The notes beneath the pieces are model-generated. The model was not told the origin of the DNA and did not search any database. It saw only the letters and a list, made by a program, of their open reading frames with translations. From Hydrogenophilales bacterium 16-64-40 (GTDB taxonomy: Bacteria > Pseudomonadota > Gammaproteobacteria > Burkholderiales > Thiobacillaceae), in assembly GCA_002256995.1 (NCBI GenBank), contig NCGX01000014.1:1-58745 (forward strand): a DNA stretch of 58,745 bases, in the 5' to 3' direction. Position numbers and translations under genes: made by a program. Positions 33,417-47,167 of this stretch are shown in pieces; within the stretch, counting starts at the first letter, position 1; every line of letters begins with the position of its first letter.

Positions 33417-33876
33417 CCCATCGATTCGGGGCCGGCGGCGCTGTAGCGCATTGACCCGGGCCAGCCGCCTTGGCGCGCTCGCGCTGGCGGTCCTGTGGGG
33501 CAGCGCAGCGGCAAGCGACGCGCGGCTGCCGCTGCGCATCGGCCCGCATGCCTTCCAGGTCGAACTTGCGGCCACCCCACAACAACGCCAGCGCGGCCTG
33601 ATGGGCCGCACCCATCTCGCCCCCGATGGCGGCATGCTGTTCGTGTTCGAGCAGCCGGGCCGGCATTGCTTCTGGATGCGCGACACGCCGCTGCCGCTGT
33701 CGATCGCGTTCATCGATACGGCGGGCCGCATCGTCAGCCTTGCCGACATGCAGCCGTGGACCGAAACGCCGCATTGCCCGAGCGCGGACGTGCGTTACGC
33801 GCTGGAGGTGCGGCAGGGGGAATTCCAGCGCCGCGGCATCACGCCGCGCATGCAGGTGGGCGGTTTGCCGCAGTAG
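33406..33876 (+). CDS. DUF192 family exported protein
   Basis: A 156-residue protein with a basic N-terminus, a hydrophobic export segment (LGALALAVLWGSAAA) and a DUF192 domain: VELAATPQQRQRGLMGRTHL, GGMLFVFEQPG, FWMRDTPLPLSIAFID and a conserved PHC. The function of this family is not known; it is often found exported. It overlaps purK by 11 bases, so it is co-transcribed, perhaps by position only. Confidence 0.8.
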   Translation: MRSSPSIRGRRRCSALTRASRLGALALAVLWGSAAASDARLPLRIGPHAFQVELAATPQQRQRGLMGRTHLAPDGGMLFVFEQPGRHCFWMRDTPLPLSIAFIDTAGRIVSLADMQPWTETPHCPSADVRYALEVRQGEFQRRGITPRMQVGGLPQ

Positions 33877-33879
33877 GCT

Positions 33880-34905
33880 TCAGGGCGAAATCGACAACAG
33901 CACGAGCTCCATTTCGTTGCCTTTGTCGTCGCTGCGCAATACGCGCACCGGCAGGTAGTGCCGGTCGATCGCCAGCCAGATCTCGAACTGGCCGTCGCCA
34001 TCGGCCGTCCGCGCAAGATGCAGGGTGCGCAATGCGCCCAGCTCGGTCTCCAGCGTTTCTTCGCCCCGCACTTCGTAGCGATAGTCGCGCAGCTTCTTGC
34101 CGTTGAATACCGTATAGCTTAGCGGCCCCGTTGGCGGCGGCGCGGTCAGCGCGAACTGGAAAAAAAGGCTGAGCGCATCCTGCACGTCGCCCTGATAAGC
34201 GAAATGGCGCGGTGCGCCCTTCACTGGCGTGAGCGTGAGGGTGTCGTTGGCTGAGTCGAAGCGCGCACTGCTGCGTTTGTCGCCGCGCTGGTCCCAGAAT
34301 TCTTCCGGCACCAGGCCGCGCGGGGTGATGCGGCCGCGGCTGGTCTGCACAAACCGCCCGCGGTAGAACATGCCCGCGAGGCCGGTGGCACCGGCCACGC
34401 TGGTCAAGGTGTAGTTTTCGCCTTCATTGATCCACACCAGCGCCTGCTCGCCCCTGGCCAGCCCGTAGCGCACCTGGAAGCGCAGGTCGAGACGTGGCGG
34501 CAGCGGATTCAACGGCGGCCAGACGACCTCGGCCACGGGCTCGGCTGCGGCCGCTTCGGGTTCTGCCTGGCGAGATTCCGTCTGGGGCGCGGCCTCCGGC
34601 GCGACAGCCACGGCCACGACTTCGTCCACAGCCATCGACACGTCGGCGGGCGGTTCAGCCATCGCGGGCGCTTCAGGCGGCGGCGCGGGACGGGGCAACG
34701 GGGGCGCCAGCTTGGGCTTCGCCGCAGCCACAGGCGGAACCGGCGCCGGCTTGGGCGGCGGCGCCAGCAGACGCGCCTCGATGGGGGGCGGCTCAAGGGG
34801 CGCCCGCACCTGCGGCAGCTGCCACCCCAACCCGCCGAGCAGACTGACATGCAGCAACAGCGACCCCCCCAAAGCCAACCACCATGGGCGAACGCTGCGC
34901 CCCAC
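33880..34905 (-). CDS. DUF3108 protein with TonB-like membrane anchor and Pro-rich linker
   Basis: About 341 residues from a GTG at 34905. One N-terminal helix (WWLALGGSLLLHVSLLGGLG) is followed by a long Pro/Ala/Glu-rich linker like that of TonB, then a C-terminal DUF3108 beta domain (FQVRYGLARGEQALVWINEG onward). DUF3108 proteins are periplasmic with unknown function. The upstream gene is a second DUF3108 protein ending five bases before, so this is a tandem paralogue pair. Starts further upstream are open but lie inside the neighbour. Confidence 0.68.
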   Translation of the reverse strand: MGRSVRPWWLALGGSLLLHVSLLGGLGWQLPQVRAPLEPPPIEARLLAPPPKPAPVPPVAAAKPKLAPPLPRPAPPPEAPAMAEPPADVSMAVDEVVAVAVAPEAAPQTESRQAEPEAAAAEPVAEVVWPPLNPLPPRLDLRFQVRYGLARGEQALVWINEGENYTLTSVAGATGLAGMFYRGRFVQTSRGRITPRGLVPEEFWDQRGDKRSSARFDSANDTLTLTPVKGAPRHFAYQGDVQDALSLFFQFALTAPPPTGPLSYTVFNGKKLRDYRYEVRGEETLETELGALRTLHLARTADGDGQFEIWLAIDRHYLPVRVLRSDDKGNEMELVLLSISP

Positions 34906-34910
34906 CCCGG

Positions 34911-35609
34911 CTAGTCCCTGACGCTCGCGCGCACCAGGCGCTGTTCGAGGGTGACGCCGTCTTCGCTCACCCGGATCTGCACCGGCAGATTGTTGCGCGC
35001 CGGCGCGACCCACACGGTGACGGCTTTTTCGTCGGGTTGTTGCGTGATGCGCTGATATTGCTGGGTGACCAGCGGTCCCAGCGGCGTCTCGATGGCGCCC
35101 CCGTCGCTACGGGCATAACGATAATCGTTGAGGTCGCGCCCGCTCACGACCTGCAGGCTGTAATCGGCGGGCAAGGCGGGGGCGAACATGAACTGGTACA
35201 CCTGCGACAACTGGTCTTGCGCCCCATCGAGCAAGCCATCGGCCGTCCACGATTCGCCTTTGTACTGCCAGGCGATGCTGCGTTGTTTCCAGTCGAGGCG
35301 GGCGCGTGCCAGCTTGTGCGGCGAGTCGCTGCGCGCATGCAGGAATTGCTCGGGGCGCAGGCCCTGGCGGGTGATGTCGCCCGTGCTTTCGAGGCGAATG
35401 CTGCCCGGCCACAGCGATTTCAGCGGGCCGGACGCGCGCGTTTCGCTGGTCAAGGTGTAGCGGTCGCCGCTACGGGTAAAGGTGTCGGTGACCTGGCCGA
35501 GCTTGAGGCCGTTGCGGTAGAGGTCGTACTCCAGGCTCATTTCCTGTGGCGCCGCGGCTTGGGCGGCGGCGGCAAACAGGCCGAAGGCCATTAGAAGCGT
35601 TTTGATCAT
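34911..35609 (-). CDS. DUF3108 family periplasmic protein
   Basis: A 232-residue protein with a signal peptide (MIKTLLMAFGLFAAAAQAAA) and a single DUF3108 domain (MSLEYDLYRNGLKLGQVTDT; ESTGDITRQGLRPEQF; ARNNLPVQIRVSEDG). It should fold as a beta-rich periplasmic protein. ATG 35609 lies just inside the purN stop, and GTG 35615 is an alternative, so it is co-transcribed with purM-purN. Confidence 0.75.
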   Translation of the reverse strand: MIKTLLMAFGLFAAAAQAAAPQEMSLEYDLYRNGLKLGQVTDTFTRSGDRYTLTSETRASGPLKSLWPGSIRLESTGDITRQGLRPEQFLHARSDSPHKLARARLDWKQRSIAWQYKGESWTADGLLDGAQDQLSQVYQFMFAPALPADYSLQVVSGRDLNDYRYARSDGGAIETPLGPLVTQQYQRITQQPDEKAVTVWVAPARNNLPVQIRVSEDGVTLEQRLVRASVRD

Positions 35610-35611
35610 GG

Positions 35612-36240
35612 TCACGTCTCAGTGGATAACACTGACTGTGACGTCAAATCGCCCTTCAAGTTTACGCGGCCCTGGTTTATTTCCAGCCGTCCCTCGGCAA
35701 ACCAGCGGATTGCCTGCGGATAGATGCGGTGCTCCTGCTGCAGCACGCGCGCGGCCAGGGTGCCGGGCGTGTCGTCCGCCCGCACCGGCACCGCCGCCTG
35801 GATGGCGATGGGGCCATGGTCCAGATCGGCGGTGACGAAGTGCACGGTGCAGCCGTGGACCTTCACGCCCTCCGCCAGCGCGCGCTCGTGGGTTTTCAAT
35901 CCCGGGAACATGGGCAGCAGCGAGGGATGGATGTTCAGCAGGCGGCCTTCGAAGCGCGCGATGAAGGCCGCACTGAGGATGCGCATATAGCCCGCCAGCA
36001 CCACCAAATCGGGCCGGTGGCGCTCGATCTCGTCGGCCAGCAGGGCGTCGAAGGCCGCGCGCTCGGGGTGCGCGGTGTGGTCGAGCGCGATGGCGGCGAG
36101 GCCGCGCGCGCGCGCGTAGTCCAACCCCGCCGCCTGCGGCCGGTTGCTGATGACAGCGACGATTTCAATCGGCAGCGCCGCCTCGGCGATCGCCTGGAAA
36201 TTGCTGCCGCGCCCGGACAGCAGCACGACGACGCGGCAAC

Positions 36241-36244
<4 letters not shown>
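35612..36244 (-). CDS. purN: Phosphoribosylglycinamide formyltransferase
   Basis: A 210-residue PurN. It has [14 protein letters not shown] at the start, the catalytic [20 protein letters not shown] with Asn and His, and [17 protein letters not shown] with the catalytic Asp. It transfers formyl from 10-formyltetrahydrofolate to GAR. The GTG at 36244 overlaps the purM TGA (GTGA), a typical coupled start. The C-terminus extends slightly past the family's usual end. Confidence 0.94.
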
Positions 36245-37269
<1,025 letters not shown>

Positions 37270-37309
37270 ACCCGACTCCAGAATCAAAAAGTGCGGTATT
37301 TTACCGCCT

Positions 37310-39295
37310 ATGTCGACTCCCCGCCCGTTCTACCGCCCCTGGCTCGCCCTCGCCGTGCTGCTCGTCACGGGCGGCCTGATCTACCTGCTGGGACCCATTC
37401 TCACCCCCTTTCTGGCCGGCGCCCTGCTCGCCTACATCTTCGACCCGCTGGTCGACCGCCTGGAAGCGCACGGGTGGTCGCGCGCCGCCGGAACCGTTGC
37501 GGTGATCGTGCTGGCCGGACTCGCCGTCTTTGGCCTGGTCCTGATCGCCCTGCCCCTGTTTCAAGGCCAGTTTGCCGAGCTGAGCCAGCGCCTCCCGGGC
37601 GCCCTCGACCTGCTGCAAACTCGCTTCCTGCCCTGGCTGCAACAGACCTTCGGCATCGCCATCGCCCCCAATCTCGATGCGCTCAAAAGCTGGCTGACCG
37701 AACAGGCGACCGAAAACAGCGCCAACTGGCTACCCTCCCTGCAAACCGGTGCGCTTGCCGTGCTGGGCCTGGTGGTCAACCTGCTGCTGATTCCGGTGGT
37801 GATGTTTTATCTGCTGAAGGACTGGGACGTGATGGTGGCGCGCGTCGCCGCGCTGGTACCGCGCGACTGGACGGGGCGTGTCACCCGCGTCGCACGCGCG
37901 ATGGACGCGGTGGTCGGCGAATTCATGCGCGGGCAGCTGGCGGTCATGACCATCCTCGGGCTGTATCACGCCATTGCCCTGTGGGTGCTGGGGCTCGACT
38001 ACGCGCTGCCGATCGGCATTCTCACCGGACTGCTGTCCTTCGTGCCTTTTCTCGGAATCGGCTTGGGCCTGACGCTGGCCTTGCTGGTGGCGCTGTTGCA
38101 GTTTGCCGACTGGAGCGGGGTGGCCTGGGTGGCGGGGATTTTCATGGTCGGCCAGCTCTTCGAAGGCTACGTGATCACCCCGCGCATCGTCGGTGAACGG
38201 GTCGGCCTGCATCCGGTGGCCGTCATCTTCGCCCTGGCCGCATTCGGCCAGTTGTTCGGCTTTGTCGGCGTGCTGCTGGCGGTGCCGCTGGCGGCGGTGC
38301 TGCTGGTGGCGCTGCGCGAACTGCGCGGCGTATACGAGCAGAGCGACCTTTATCGCGGCGGCTATAATGCCGGCTCTTCCGATCCTGCCTCGTCTGCCAT
38401 GTCCGCCTCGCTCCTCGGCCAACCCCTGCTCGAATCGCGCATCGCTTCCCTGTCACTGGTCCATCGGGGCAAGGTGCGCGACATCTACGCCGTCGGCGAC
38501 GACAAACTGTTGATCGTCACCACCGACCGCCTGTCCGCCTTCGACGTGGTGATGCCGACGCCGATTCCCGGCAAGGGCGAGGTGCTGACCCGCGTCTCGG
38601 CCTTCTGGTTCGACAAGCTCAAGTCCATCGTGCCGAGCCAGGCGCTCGACATCGCGCCGGAAACGGTGGTCGCCGACAACGAGCGCGATCAGGTGGCCGG
38701 CCGCGCCATCGTGGTGAAAAAGCTCAAGGCGCTGTCGGTCGAGGCGATCGTGCGCGGCTACCTGGTCGGTTCAGGCTGGAAGGAATACCAGGCCAGCCAA
38801 TCGGTGTGCGGCATCGCGTTGCCCGCCGGCTTGAAGCAGGCCGAGCGCCTGCCGCAACCGATTTTCACGCCGTCGACCAAGGCGGCGGTCGGCGCCCACG
38901 ACGAGAACATCAACTTCGAGCAAATGGCCGAACTGATCGGCGCCGACCTGGCGAAGCAGGTGCGCGACGTCAGCCTCGCCCTTTACAAGGCCGCGGCGGA
39001 GTATGCGCTCACACGCGGCATCATCATCGCCGACACCAAGTTCGAATTCGGCCTCGACGAAAAAGGCCAACTGGTCTGGATCGACGAGGCGCTGACCCCG
39101 GATTCGTCGCGTTTCTGGCCGGCCGACCAGTACCAGCCTGGCAGCAATCCGTCCAGCTTCGACAAACAGTTCGTGCGCGACTGGCTGGAAGCCAGCGGCT
39201 GGAACAAGCAGGCGCCGGGACCGGAACTGCCCGCGGAAATCGTCGCCAGGACCAGCGAGAAATACCGCGAGGCGATGTCGCGGTTGCTGGGATAA
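37310..39295 (+). CDS. AI-2E family permease fused in frame to SAICAR synthase (PurC)
   Basis: One uninterrupted frame of about 661 codons. Residues 1-363 (37310-38398) are a complete PerM/AI-2E exporter-like protein with seven or eight membrane helices and the family block [20 protein letters not shown]. From 38399 the frame reads [20 protein letters not shown] and is a full Pur[41 protein letters not shown], and [19 protein letters not shown]. PurC joins aspartate to CAIR. No stop separates the two. A TATAAT at 38363 and the ATG at 38399 suggest that purC can also be expressed alone, so the parts may be separate proteins with a lost stop codon, or one membrane-tethered enzyme. ATG 37310 is chosen for the permease. 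Confidence 0.85.
   Translation: MSTPRPFYRPWLALAVLLVTGGLIYLLGPILTPFLAGALLAYIFDPLVDRLEAHGWSRAAGTVAVIVLAGLAVFGLVLIALPLFQGQFAELSQRLPGALDLLQTRFLPWLQQTFGIAIAPNLDALKSWLTEQATENSANWLPSLQTGALAVLGLVVNLLLIPVVMFYLLKDWDVMVARVAALVPRDWTGRVTRVARAMDAVVGEFMRGQLAVMTILGLYHAIALWVLGLDYALPIGILTGLLSFVPFLGIGLGLTLALLVALLQFADWSGVAWVAGIFMVGQLFEGYVITPRIVGERVGLHPVAVIFALAAFGQLFGFVGVLLAVPLAAVLLVALRELRGVYEQSDLYRGGYNAGSSDPASSAMSASLLGQPLLESRIASLSLVHRGKVRDIYAVGDDKLLIVTTDRLSAFDVVMPTPIPGKGEVLTRVSAFWFDKLKSIVPSQALDIAPETVVADNERDQVAGRAIVVKKLKALSVEAIVRGYLVGSGWKEYQASQSVCGIALPAGLKQAERLPQPIFTPSTKAAVGAHDENINFEQMAELIGADLAKQVRDVSLALYKAAAEYALTRGIIIADTKFEFGLDEKGQLVWIDEALTPDSSRFWPADQYQPGSNPSSFDKQFVRDWLEASGWNKQAPGPELPAEIVARTSEKYREAMSRLLG
38363..38368 (+). 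promoter_or_regulatory. purC: Possible -10 box for independent purC expression
   Basis: TATAAT, a perfect consensus, lies 31 bases before the purC ATG at 38399, within the last permease codons. No good -35 box is evident at the usual distance, and no Shine-Dalgarno sequence precedes the ATG. Confidence 0.4.
38399..39295 (+). CDS. purC: Phosphoribosylaminoimidazole-succinocarboxamide synthase (likely internal start)
   Basis: The PurC part of the fused frame taken from its own ATG. It codes 298 residues, the length usual for PurC of betaproteobacteria, and its N-terminus begins as in stand-alone relatives. It catalyses the ATP-dependent step CAIR plus aspartate to SAICAR. This entry marks the alternative product of the frame 37310-39295. 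It lies near purM, purN, purE and purK, so the purine genes are grouped but in several transcription units. Confidence 0.85.
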   Translation: MSASLLGQPLLESRIASLSLVHRGKVRDIYAVGDDKLLIVTTDRLSAFDVVMPTPIPGKGEVLTRVSAFWFDKLKSIVPSQALDIAPETVVADNERDQVAGRAIVVKKLKALSVEAIVRGYLVGSGWKEYQASQSVCGIALPAGLKQAERLPQPIFTPSTKAAVGAHDENINFEQMAELIGADLAKQVRDVSLALYKAAAEYALTRGIIIADTKFEFGLDEKGQLVWIDEALTPDSSRFWPADQYQPGSNPSSFDKQFVRDWLEASGWNKQAPGPELPAEIVARTSEKYREAMSRLLG

Positions 39296-39311
39296 GTGAT
39301 TCGGCCCTGAC

Positions 39312-40061
39312 CTATTTCAACGTCGCATTCAGAAAATCCGCCACCGCCGCCACCATCTCGCTTTCGTGCCCAGTGAAGAAATGGTCGGCGCGTGCAATCG
39401 TCACCTGCCTTGAACCCTTGGCCGCCAGGCTCTGCTTGCGCTTGCCAGCGTTCGCCAGCACTTGCGGCAGGTCGTTGTCGCCGTACAGGTCGAGAATCGG
39501 CAGTTTCACGGCCTGGTAGTCATCGACCGAAATGCCCAGGCTCGCCCACGACTTCACCGCGGGATCGGGCCTGCCGGTCATATACGCACGGCTCATGCGC
39601 GAGCCCATGCTGTGGGACACGACGGCAATCTCCTTGTAGCCCTTGGCCTTGAGAAACGCGACCGCCTCGGCAATGCGCTCGGCGGCCTCGGGGAAAGTCG
39701 GCGGGTAGGCTTCGCCCTTGGCGTCGGCAGCGAGGATCGGCATCTGGATCGACAGGGTGGCGAAACCGCGGTCGGCCAGTTCGGTGCGCAAGGTGCCGAC
39801 CATGCCCCAGTCGGGGTGGATGCCCATGCCATGAACGACGATGGCCGCCTTGCCGGTGTCCGCCGGGATAAACAAGGTGAGGAACTTGTGGTGGCCGCGC
39901 GGCGTCTGCAGGTAGACCGGATCGCCCACCACCAGCCCGGGCACGATTTCATCCGCCCATTTCTTCTCGCGCGCATAATCCGCCACGGGCTCGGCAAGCG
40001 CCGTCAGCGAAAACAGTGCAAGCAATCCAGCGGCCAGACCCAACACCATGTTTTTCTTCAT
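39312..40061 (-). CDS. Secreted alpha/beta hydrolase
   Basis: A 249-residue protein with a signal peptide (MKKNMVLGLAAGLLALFSLT, cut near ALA). The alpha/beta hydrolase fold shows AAIVVHGMGIHPDWG as the oxyanion turn, VVSHSMGSRMS with the nucleophile Ser in SxSxG form, LDLYGDNDLPQ with the acid, and ADHFFTGHE with the His. It resembles the DUF3530-type exported hydrolases; the substrate is unknown. It is convergent with the purC frame and divergent from rpfG. Confidence 0.78.
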   Translation of the reverse strand: MKKNMVLGLAAGLLALFSLTALAEPVADYAREKKWADEIVPGLVVGDPVYLQTPRGHHKFLTLFIPADTGKAAIVVHGMGIHPDWGMVGTLRTELADRGFATLSIQMPILAADAKGEAYPPTFPEAAERIAEAVAFLKAKGYKEIAVVSHSMGSRMSRAYMTGRPDPAVKSWASLGISVDDYQAVKLPILDLYGDNDLPQVLANAGKRKQSLAAKGSRQVTIARADHFFTGHESEMVAAVADFLNATLK

Positions 40062-40152
40062 TTCATCGCTCCTGCGCGTTAAAGTTCATGACTCACCCGC
40101 CCGATAATTCAGCTAAACCGTTTGGTTATCAATCGTTCAAGGTAGAAAATTA

Positions 40153-41274
40153 GTGTCCGTCAAGCAACTGCGCATCGTGCCCTCTACCTTGCCAACCGAC
40201 CCGCCGCACGATGTGCGCCCGCGTGGCGGCGCGCGGGTGGTGATTGTCGACGACCGCAGCACCGCACGCAGCCTGCTCGAAGGCTTGGCGCGCACGCTGG
40301 AACCCGGCGTGGTGGTGGAAAGCTTTGCCGACCCGCTGGACGCACTGGCGCAGATGCAACGCGTCACGCCTGATCTCATCATCAGCGACTACCGCATGCC
40401 GGGCATGGACGGCATCGAGTTCACCCGGCGCGTACGCGCGGAACGCCGTCTGGCCGACGTGCCGCTGATCATCGTCACCGTGGTGGAAGACCGCCAGATC
40501 CGCTATCAAGCGCTGGAAAACGGCGCCACCGACTTCCTCACCCGACCGATCGATCCGCAGGAATACCGCGCCCGCTGCCTCAACCTGCTGACCCTGCGGC
40601 GCAGTCAGAAAATGCTGGCCGACCGCGCGCAGTGGCTGGAAGACCAGGTGATGCTGGCCACCCGCGAAGTGCGCACGCGCGAACGCGAAACCCTGATGAA
40701 ACTGGCCAAGGCCGGCGAATACCGCGACGAGGAAACCGGCAACCACATCATCCGCATGGCGAAGTACGCCCGTCTGATTGCCGAGGAACTCAAGCTCACC
40801 GCGATGGAGTGCGACGAGATCGAGTCGGCCGCGCCGATGCACGATATCGGCAAGATCGGCATTCCCGACCGGATTCTGCTCAAACCCGGCCGCCACACCC
40901 CGGAAGAGCAGGCCATCATGCGTCGCCACCCGCTGATCGGCCACGGGATTCTGACCGACAGCCCGTCGCGCTACCTGCAGATGGGCGCGGTGATCGCACT
41001 CGGCCACCACGAGAAATTCGACGGCAGCGGTTACCCGCAGGGCCTGGTAGGCGAGGCCATCCCGCTGCCCGCCCGCATCGTGGCGGTGGCCGATGTGTTC
41101 GACGCGCTCACCTCCAATCGCCCCTACAAGCGTGCATGGTCGTTTCAGGCAGCACTGAACTACATCCGGTCGGAAAGCGGACAACACTTCGACCCCGACT
41201 GCGTGCGCGCCTTTGAACTGCGCATCGATGCCGTGGCGGTCATCATGTGCGAGCTGGGCGACACCCAGGCGTAA
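40153..41274 (+). CDS. rpfG: RpfG-type response regulator with HD-GYP cyclic di-GMP phosphodiesterase domain
   Basis: A 373-residue protein. The receiver domain (about 28-145) has VVIVDDRSTARSLLEG and the phospho-acceptor in LIISDYRMPGMDG; the usual lysine is replaced by Arg in FLTRPIDP. The HD-GYP domain follows with AAPMHDIGKIGIPDRILLKP and GHHEKFDGSGYPQGLVG. In the DSF pathway RpfG is activated by RpfC and degrades cyclic di-GMP. The start is GTG 40153. The rpfC gene begins eight bases after its stop. Confidence 0.92.
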   Translation: MSVKQLRIVPSTLPTDPPHDVRPRGGARVVIVDDRSTARSLLEGLARTLEPGVVVESFADPLDALAQMQRVTPDLIISDYRMPGMDGIEFTRRVRAERRLADVPLIIVTVVEDRQIRYQALENGATDFLTRPIDPQEYRARCLNLLTLRRSQKMLADRAQWLEDQVMLATREVRTRERETLMKLAKAGEYRDEETGNHIIRMAKYARLIAEELKLTAMECDEIESAAPMHDIGKIGIPDRILLKPGRHTPEEQAIMRRHPLIGHGILTDSPSRYLQMGAVIALGHHEKFDGSGYPQGLVGEAIPLPARIVAVADVFDALTSNRPYKRAWSFQAALNYIRSESGQHFDPDCVRAFELRIDAVAVIMCELGDTQA

Positions 41275-41281
41275 TCGGCGC

Positions 41282-43798
<2,517 letters not shown>

Positions 43799-43819
<21 letters not shown>

Positions 43820-44704
43820 CGGGGCGACTGCATGGGCCGTTTCAGCCTTGCCCGTTTGCCGGCTAACCAGCCGTTCCATCATCCGCAGATCCTTCGCTTC
43901 CAGTCTCAAGGCGGCATCCACCCAGACTTCGGTGATGCGGATCAATTCATCGTAAGACACAGGCTGGCTGATCTCGCGCGCGGCGCGCACGGCCAGAATC
44001 CCATTGCGGGATTTTTCCTCGCGGCGGATGTAGCCATAGACCGCGCTTTCGCCTTCGCCCGGCTCGGCCAGCACATCCACCACCCCCATCTCGTACAACT
44101 CCTCCGCCAGATAAAGCTTTCCGCTGAGGATGATTTTTTCGGCCTGGTGATGACCGACACGACGCCCCAGAAAAGTCATCGCGCCCATCCCCGGAAACAG
44201 GTTGAACAGGATCTCCGGCAATCCCATCCTGGCCCCGCGCTCGGCGATCAAGACCTTGGCTGCCAAGGCACTTTCAAACCCGCCACCGAGCGCCTGCCCC
44301 TGGACCAGGGCAATGCTCGTCACGTTGGGTCGGCTCAGGTGGCTGTGCACGGCATACGAGCAGTCGATGCAGGAGACCGCGTAGCGGTACAGCGCATCGC
44401 GGTCACGCGCCGCAATATGCCGCAGGAAAAGGTCGAGGTCGCCCCCCAAGCTGAAGGTATCGGGTACTTTTGACGCCAGCACAAAATATTTCACGCTCTC
44501 CTGCGCGGGGTCGTCGACCATGGCGGCCATCTCGCTTCCCCAGGACAGCAGCTCCCGCAACAAGGTGGGCGTAAAGCATGGCCGCGGCTCCGCATGCATG
44601 TAGCCCCAGGCAACCTGGCTATGCGGGTCCAGATACGTGGTGAGTTGTGTGTAAGCGTTCTGTTGGGGTTGCAGCTTGGTGTGGACTGCTTGCAAATGTG
44701 CCAT
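43799..44704 (-). CDS. rpfF: RpfF-type DSF synthase (crotonase family)
   Basis: A 301-residue crotonase-fold enzyme. The oxyanion-hole segment ALVQGQALGGGFESALAAKV and GLPEILFNLFPGMGAMTFLG carry the two glutamates expected of RpfF, and DTFSLGGDLDLFLRHI marks the first loop. RpfF makes cis-2-unsaturated fatty-acid signals (DSF) from acyl-ACP. ATG 44704 with GGAG six bases upstream is preferred over GTG 44716. Convergence with rpfC, whose product senses the signal and controls the synthase, keeps the whole circuit together. Confidence 0.88.
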
Positions 44705-44861
44705 GTAATTCTCCACGGGTTAGGGATCGGCCATGCGACGAAAATCGGCATGTGTCGAAAGACTAACCCGGGCAACACCGCTGCTCAAGCGCCAAGTCAT
44801 TACGCACAGCGCAGTTCGATTTCGTGCAGAGACCCGCCGTGCCAGAGGCCGCAACGCGTCG

Positions 44862-45668
44862 CTAGAACGTCCACACCATGCGCAGCGCCAATGCCAGCAA
44901 CAGCAGCGCAAAAACCCGCTTCAGCGGCCGCACCGGCAGGCGATGCGCGGTGCGCGCGCCGAGCGGGGCGGTCAGCACGCTGCCCAAGGCGATGCCGGCG
45001 AACGCCGGCAGGTAGACGAAGCCGAGGCTGCCGCTGGGCAGGTCGGTCTCGTTCCAGCCGCCCAGCAGGTAGCCGGCGGCACCGGCGATGGCAATCGGGA
45101 AGCCGATCGCGGCCGAGGTGGCGATCGCGCGGTGCAGCGGCACGTTGTGCCACAGCATGAACGGCACCGACAGGGTGCCGCCACCGATGCCGACCCAGCT
45201 CGACACCGCGCCGATCACGCCGCCCGCCAGCGTGGTGCCGGCGCACCCCGGCAGGCCGCGATGCGGCGCCGGCTTGAAGTCGAGCCACATCTGGACGGCG
45301 GCATAAAACAGGAAGGCGACAAAGAACAGCTTCAGCACCGTCGCCGGCATCTGCGCCGCCACCATCGCCCCGCCCAATGTGCCGAGCACGACGCCGGGCG
45401 TGATGCGCCGCACCAGCGGCCATTCGACCGCGCCATGGCGATGGTGCGCGCGCACGCTGGCGATCGAGGTGAACAGGATGGAGGCGAGCGAGGTGCCGAG
45501 CGCCAGCTGCGGCTCCATGCCGGCAGCAAGGCCGTTCGCGTGCAGCAGCAGGATCAGCACCGGCACGATGATGAGGCCGCCGCCGACACCGAGCAGGCCG
45601 GCGACGAAGCCGACCACCAGCCCGAGGCCGACGTAGGCCGCGAGCAGCGCTAAGGCAAGCTCGGGCAT
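44862..45668 (-). CDS. TauE/SafE family sulfite/organosulfonate exporter-like permease
   Basis: A 268-residue membrane protein with about eight helices in two homologous halves. The repeat signature is VAGLLGVGGGLIIVPVLI in the first half and WVGIGGGTLSVPFMLW in the second. TauE/SafE proteins are thought to export sulfite, sulfonates or similar anions, which suits a sulfur oxidiser, but substrates cannot be told from sequence. The ATG at 45668 overlaps the stop of the EVE-domain gene by one base (TGATG). Confidence 0.85.
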   Translation of the reverse strand: MPELALALLAAYVGLGLVVGFVAGLLGVGGGLIIVPVLILLLHANGLAAGMEPQLALGTSLASILFTSIASVRAHHRHGAVEWPLVRRITPGVVLGTLGGAMVAAQMPATVLKLFFVAFLFYAAVQMWLDFKPAPHRGLPGCAGTTLAGGVIGAVSSWVGIGGGTLSVPFMLWHNVPLHRAIATSAAIGFPIAIAGAAGYLLGGWNETDLPSGSLGFVYLPAFAGIALGSVLTAPLGARTAHRLPVRPLKRVFALLLLALALRMVWTF

Positions 45669-46123
45669 CAGAGGTGCTTGATGATGAAGTTGTATTCGGC
45701 CGGGTCGATCGGGGTGATCGACAGGCGGTTGCCCTTTTGCAGAATGCGCATATTGGCAAGTTCGGGATAGCCGCGGATTTCGGACAGCGGCATCAGCCGC
45801 GTTTTCTTCACCAGCTTGACGTCGACGTTGAACCAGCGCGGCGTCTCCGGGGTGGCCTTGGGGTCGAAGTACTTGTTCTTCGGATCGAACTGGGTGGCGT
45901 CGGGATACGCCGCCACGCCGACTTCGGCCAGCCCGGCGATCCCCGGCTCGGCGCACGACGAATGGTAGAACAGCACCTTGTCGCCGGGCTGCATCTGGTC
46001 GCGCATGAAGTTGCGTGCCTGGTAGTTGCGCACACCGTACCAGGCGACGCTTTGATTCGGCATGGCGGCGAGGTCGTCGATGCTGACGTCGCTGGGTTCG
46101 GATTTCATCAGCCAGTAGCGCAT
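45668..46123 (-). CDS. EVE domain-containing protein
   Basis: A 151-residue EVE/PUA-like protein: YWLMKSEPSDVSIDDL at the start, then WYGVRNYQARNFMRDQMQPG, GDKVLFYHSSC and RLSITPIDPAEYNFI. EVE domains bind modified bases in DNA or RNA; in bacteria the precise role of the stand-alone form is unclear. The gene sits between argB and the TauE-like gene, coupled to the latter. Confidence 0.88.
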   Translation of the reverse strand: MRYWLMKSEPSDVSIDDLAAMPNQSVAWYGVRNYQARNFMRDQMQPGDKVLFYHSSCAEPGIAGLAEVGVAAYPDATQFDPKNKYFDPKATPETPRWFNVDVKLVKKTRLMPLSEIRGYPELANMRILQKGNRLSITPIDPAEYNFIIKHL

Positions 46124-46134
46124 GGTGGGGGACC

Positions 46135-47049
<915 letters not shown>

Positions 47050-47167
47050 TTACGCCAATAAAAATGCGCCGGCGCGCCGGCATCCCCTAAGCCCGATGGC
47101 CGGGCTTGCCGCTTGGGGTGGCTGCCACTACAGTGCCTCCACCTCGCGCAATGCACAAGGATCATTG

